NCBI RefSeq assembly: GCF_000764305.2
Contig: NW_025947367.1
Coordinates: 273,864 to 337,863, forward strand
From: Hyalella azteca
Lineage: Eukaryota > Arthropoda > Malacostraca > Amphipoda > Hyalellidae
Length of the DNA: 64,000 nucleotides
Direction: 5' to 3'
Shown: positions 60,405 through 64,000 of the stretch, one piece after another
Layout of the letters: the number at the start of each line of letters is the position of its first letter
How positions within the stretch are numbered: position 1 is the first letter of the stretch
Notes under the pieces: generated by a model
Told to the model about the DNA's origin: nothing
Seen by the model: only the letters and a program-made list of their open reading frames with translations
Databases searched by the model: none
Made by a program: the position numbers and the translations under genes

Positions 60405-61407
60405 TTATATTATCATTATTATAAAATTGGCCACTGGAGTTGATGTGACAGCACGACGCATCCGTTAAACATTGCATGACTCGAAGAAATTCAAATACAT
60501 GACGAGGAAAAAATGTCCCTGTGCTCCAACAAAAGCATATTATCAACCGACAAAAATTTTCTGAAAAATATTTGCTTATTGGTAAGGGATGGCACAAGAT
60601 TACCTTCAGTGATGAAAAAAGTTCAATCTTTATGATCCAGATGGACGGCAATGCTATTGGCACCACTGGAACGTGAGCCTTAATTTTTTTTCAAGCGGCA
60701 ATCTGGTGTTGATTCGGTCATATTTTTTAGGGCGTTTAGCTGAAAGGGGAAATACACTCTAGCTATTTTACATGGGAGATAATATTCCGATGCTTACAAG
60801 CACACGCTGTTTTACCAACTTCTCCCTTTTGCCGATGAGAAAAATGAGGGAACATATATTTTCCAAAAAGACAATGCTTCGATTCACACCTCAAAATCAG
60901 TAAACATGCGGTTCCTAGTGCAGAATATTACTCTGTTGCCGTGGCCGGCGCTTAGTCCTGACCTCAATCCCATTTAAAACTTATGGGTCATCATGACGAG
61001 AGATGTTTACCAAAATAAGCGCCAGTTTCAATCTGTGAGTGACCTGAGCACGGCTATCCTTCGTTTTTGGGATAAAATTTCTCAAAAGACACTGGATAAT
61101 ATGGTAAATAGCGTGGGGAGAAGATGCATTGAGGTAATTATGGCGAAAGGAGGTGAGATTGCCTATTAAAATGAGTGTATGTGATCCACAAACGGAAAAA
61201 CATATCTTGGTCTTATAACCATTTCACCTAGGTTTTTCTAATCTTCATAATTTCTTTCCTTATATTTTAAGAAATTATTTTTATCGCATTGCGTTGGAAC
61301 CGTTTTTAAACGTAGTTTAACCTCGTGCAATTAGAATATCTTATATTATTGTGCAAGAAAAAATATTTGTAGAAAACTGGGTGGTCGTATAGCCATTTCC
61401 GGCACTG
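60405..61407 (+). mobile_element. Tc1-type transposon remnant, catalytic half
   Basis: Plus-strand frames give FNLYDPDGRQCYWHHW near 60630, then FQQDNASIHTSKSVNMRFLV (second catalytic Asp), WPALSPDLNPI (followed by a stop), NLWVIMTRDVYQNKRQF and VNSVGRRCIEVIMAKGGE. The end GGCACTG|TA at 61401-61409 looks like the right terminus. Stops and frameshifts make it inactive, and the 5' part is missing. Confidence 0.75.
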
Positions 61408-61469
61408 TATGTATGTATCATGCTGGTTTTAAAATAATATTCAATACTATTGAGTGAAATCTAAAGGCT

Positions 61470-61617
61470 TTGTCTATAAATGTAGCGGTAGCGCTGTAGC
61501 GGCAAAACCTCGTATCGCTACTTAAATATGTAGCGGGTGCTACCGCTACCGCTACATTGCCTTAAATGTAGCGCCGCTACCGCTACTGAAAATGTAGCGC
61601 GCTACTGCCCACCCCTG
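61470..61617 (-). mobile_element. hAT-like terminus with GTAGCG motifs
   Basis: On the minus strand it begins CAGGGGTGGGCAGTAGCGCG and consists of repeated GTAGCGGTAGCG units that can pair with each other. Only one end is present. Confidence 0.5.
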
Positions 61618-61760
61618 CCGTTAGGTCATAATGAATGCGTGTACCAAGTTTTATTGAGCTGCGTTCATTCGTTTGCGAGATAGTCATTGGTCATTGAATT
61701 TGGATATTGGCCGTGAGACTGGCAGCGAGTCCGGCCGTAAATTTGTCCGACACCTATAAT
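61618..61760. repeat. Fragment shared with the hAT-like MITE
   Basis: Matches 7965-8155 (for example 'tgagctgcgttcatt', 'gaatttggatattgg', 'gcgagtccgg') but lacks the 37-bp hairpin found there. This confirms that the hairpin is an insertion. Confidence 0.65.
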
Positions 61761-62035
61761 CTATAATTGTTAGCCTTTTAACAAAAAAGCTATATTATTA
61801 TGTACTTTAGGGATTTACACTTTTGAAGATGGAATATTTGATAGTATTTGTGTAAGATTTCGTTAATTAACATACATGGTATTTTAATTATTGTAAAGAG
61901 AAAGTTTGACTCATTTCGATCATAAATTTAGCGAATTTTCTCGTAAGCCTTGATTTTGTCGAAGAAATAGTGGCAACAACCTTGTAGCAATTGGAATCGT
62001 ACCATCAGCCGGTGACCGAAGGCAACATCAAAACA

Positions 62036-62075
62036 ATGGCAGGGGTTGCTACAAAAGTTTCTAATTTAATTAAAC
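62036..62075 (+). CDS. Probable first coding exon of a gene continuing off the right edge
   Basis: ATG in strong context (aacaATGG) opens MAGVATKVSNLIK and stops at a donor AAAC|GTGAGT (62075/62076), phase 1. Short N-termini of this style occur in small mitochondrial proteins such as ATP synthase subunit g, but 13 residues cannot establish identity. I found no following exon before the window ends. Confidence 0.4.
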
Positions 62076-64000
62076 GTGAGTTCACACTATATATTTTCAT
62101 GGTGATTTTCTAATATTGTGATGAAGCTGTTTTATATTTTTTTTCATTTATGGCGCTACTTGAGTCATTGCCTAGTAAATGGGTGTCAAACAGTCAGAGG
62201 CTACCTAGGCATTGAATTTTCTTCAACTTTTTGTTTCAAGTTCTTGAAACCCCAATGACAGTATGACACTAGAGCTGCATAGCAGCTAGACTGAGCTGTC
62301 ATGTGTCATGAAGGCAATAGTATTCGTGTTACCTGTTCTAGTAGAGATGATCTATTTTTTGTACAAAGAATTGATTATAGTAATATTTGCTAGTAAAATT
62401 TAAACAGCTTTGCAATTTTAATGTGAAATTTGAAAATTTTTCTGTGAATTCTGTCAATTTCATATAAGTCACCACTTGCCTTGGCAGAAACTGTATAAAC
62501 CTTTCCATTTATCACTTAAAACTGTATAATACTGGTCAAAAGTCAAAACTAGAATTTGTTGGTTTCAATAACTATTTAATCTAGATTCCAGACTAGTTAC
62601 CAACCACAGATTTTTTAGAATTGGTCCATTTTTAATTTCCTCAGCTAATTAAGATTAAAACAAACTTCTTGTGTATGATAATGCTGGCATCCAGGATTGG
62701 AATTTTTCTACTTGTTTCTGAAATCTAACGGCTCCAACATGACAAATTTTCAATACATTTGGAATCTCGCGGCTCGATCGTGCACTTTTGTTAACAATTG
62801 GATAGGAGGTAATTCATCTGGTGGAAATCTTGCGGTTTCAGAAATGGCGGGAAACCTCTAGTCGCAGCCCTGAAGGCAGATGTTTTCCATGCTTGCTGGC
62901 ATCCATGATACTTTACCCATCTACTTATAGGATGCAGAAATGAGTATCTAAAAAGTCTCCCCTTTGACACTAATTTAATAAAGACAGTAAAGTTTTGCAC
63001 AATATGGGTTGTGGACACCATTCACACCAACTTCATTGCCTCAAAGAGACAAAGATGCCTAGGTCCAATTGAAGCAGACAGCATTTGCCAATAAGGCAAT
63101 GAATGTCTATAAATTAGGATCAATATAGCTGATGCAAAATGATTAGTACAGGTGATTGTGCATTACAATCATTACAGCGAACACACGTTAATTGGAATGG
63201 ATGAATGCACTTTCCAATATTTGCAGCCAATGGGCAATGATCAGCATGGAGGACATACAGGCATTCCAATTGTTATGGCTGATGCAAGATGATTGGCATT
63301 GTCAAATGCGCATTACAATTATTGAAAGTAACACAATCAATCAAATCAATTGAGAGATACTGGCAATGACAGCATTGTTGATTGCCCTATTAGTATTTCA
63401 CAGTATGTGACTGATCATGGATGCCAATTCAAGGTCAAGATGAATGATGGAGAGCTTTAAAGACACCAATATCTAGAGCTACATCACACACAAACAAAAG
63501 ACGCCAAAATCTTGAGCAACACTGAGCTACACAAACAGACTACATCATTTGTCTAGTCATCTGAACTATGTGCCATGTGCAACCCAATGGTCTAACCAAA
63601 TGCAACTCAGTGTCACCTAAACCAATTCAATCCAAACCAAGCCAACTTAATTTAACCTTCTCTAATTCATCCCAACCAAATTCAACCTGACCAGATTCAA
63701 TTTAACGAGGCCATTCAAGCCATACCAGCCCAATTCACACCAAGAAAGAACAAAATGTATATATGTTGATAGGGGTGGAATAAAATCAAGTTGAAATATG
63801 ACTACATGCACCAGATGACATTTATAGATAGAAAAAATAACAACCTAAAGACCCACAGAGATACATGATAAAGTAAAATGCTCTGGTTAACCTTAGTGAA
63901 AGGGATGGGGTAGTGTAAGGATTTAGGTATGTAACTTAGTTGAACTTGAGTATTTAGCTAGAAAAACCTATTAGCTGCAATTAATTTGTATTTACCATAT
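62076..64000. other. Probable intron or intergenic DNA
   Basis: AT-rich with no supported exon. 62750-62930 resembles the dispersed repeat at 2400 and 9640 (minus-strand AAT-x-FPP type translation). 63600-63730 is a loose run of 'aaccaaattcaacc' type units. Confidence 0.4.

Overview
The window is nuclear DNA of an invertebrate animal. Genes are split by GT-AG introns, about half or more of the sequence is decayed transposons, and there is no operon structure. The transposons are CR1-type LINEs, Tc1/mariner, piggyBac, hAT-like MITEs and tRNA-derived SINEs. The phylum is not fixed by the sequence. The heme oxygenase signature (YMGLLSGGQ) reminds me of arthropod enzymes, but that is from memory only.

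Layout. 1-1030: the 5' end of a minus-strand gene encoding a glutamine-rich protein that continues off the left edge. 2000-13900: transposon-rich DNA, including a nest of a 37-bp hairpin element inside an hAT-like MITE inside a piggyBac transposase pseudogene. 14389-16634: an intact LYAR-like nucleolar protein gene with three coding exons. 17500-39800: two tandem units of a segmental duplication, each carrying one copy of an unrecognised secreted, cysteine-rich protein gene with seven phase-1 exons. 45605-52945: a third, more diverged copy with six exons. 41600-49060: a dense cluster of unrelated tandem repeats and a foldback element. 53706-55077: a heme oxygenase gene on the minus strand, convergent with the third copy. 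56000-61800: MITEs, CR1 and Tc1 remains. 62036-62075: a probable first coding exon of a gene that continues off the right edge.

The main novelty is the three-gene family. Its predicted mature proteins have 16 cysteines, begin with a PAN/Apple-like half and end in a conserved C-terminal module. In copies 1 and 2 the 3' end of exon 1, with its splice donor, is amplified as a 46-bp tandem array, giving up to ten donor sites that cycle through the three reading-frame phases. Copy 2 also has a 4-base frameshift in exon 4, beside an in-phase alternative donor. A fragment of the last LYAR exon (29495-29591) lies exactly where duplication unit 1 ends, which places the breakpoint of the tandem duplication inside LYAR.
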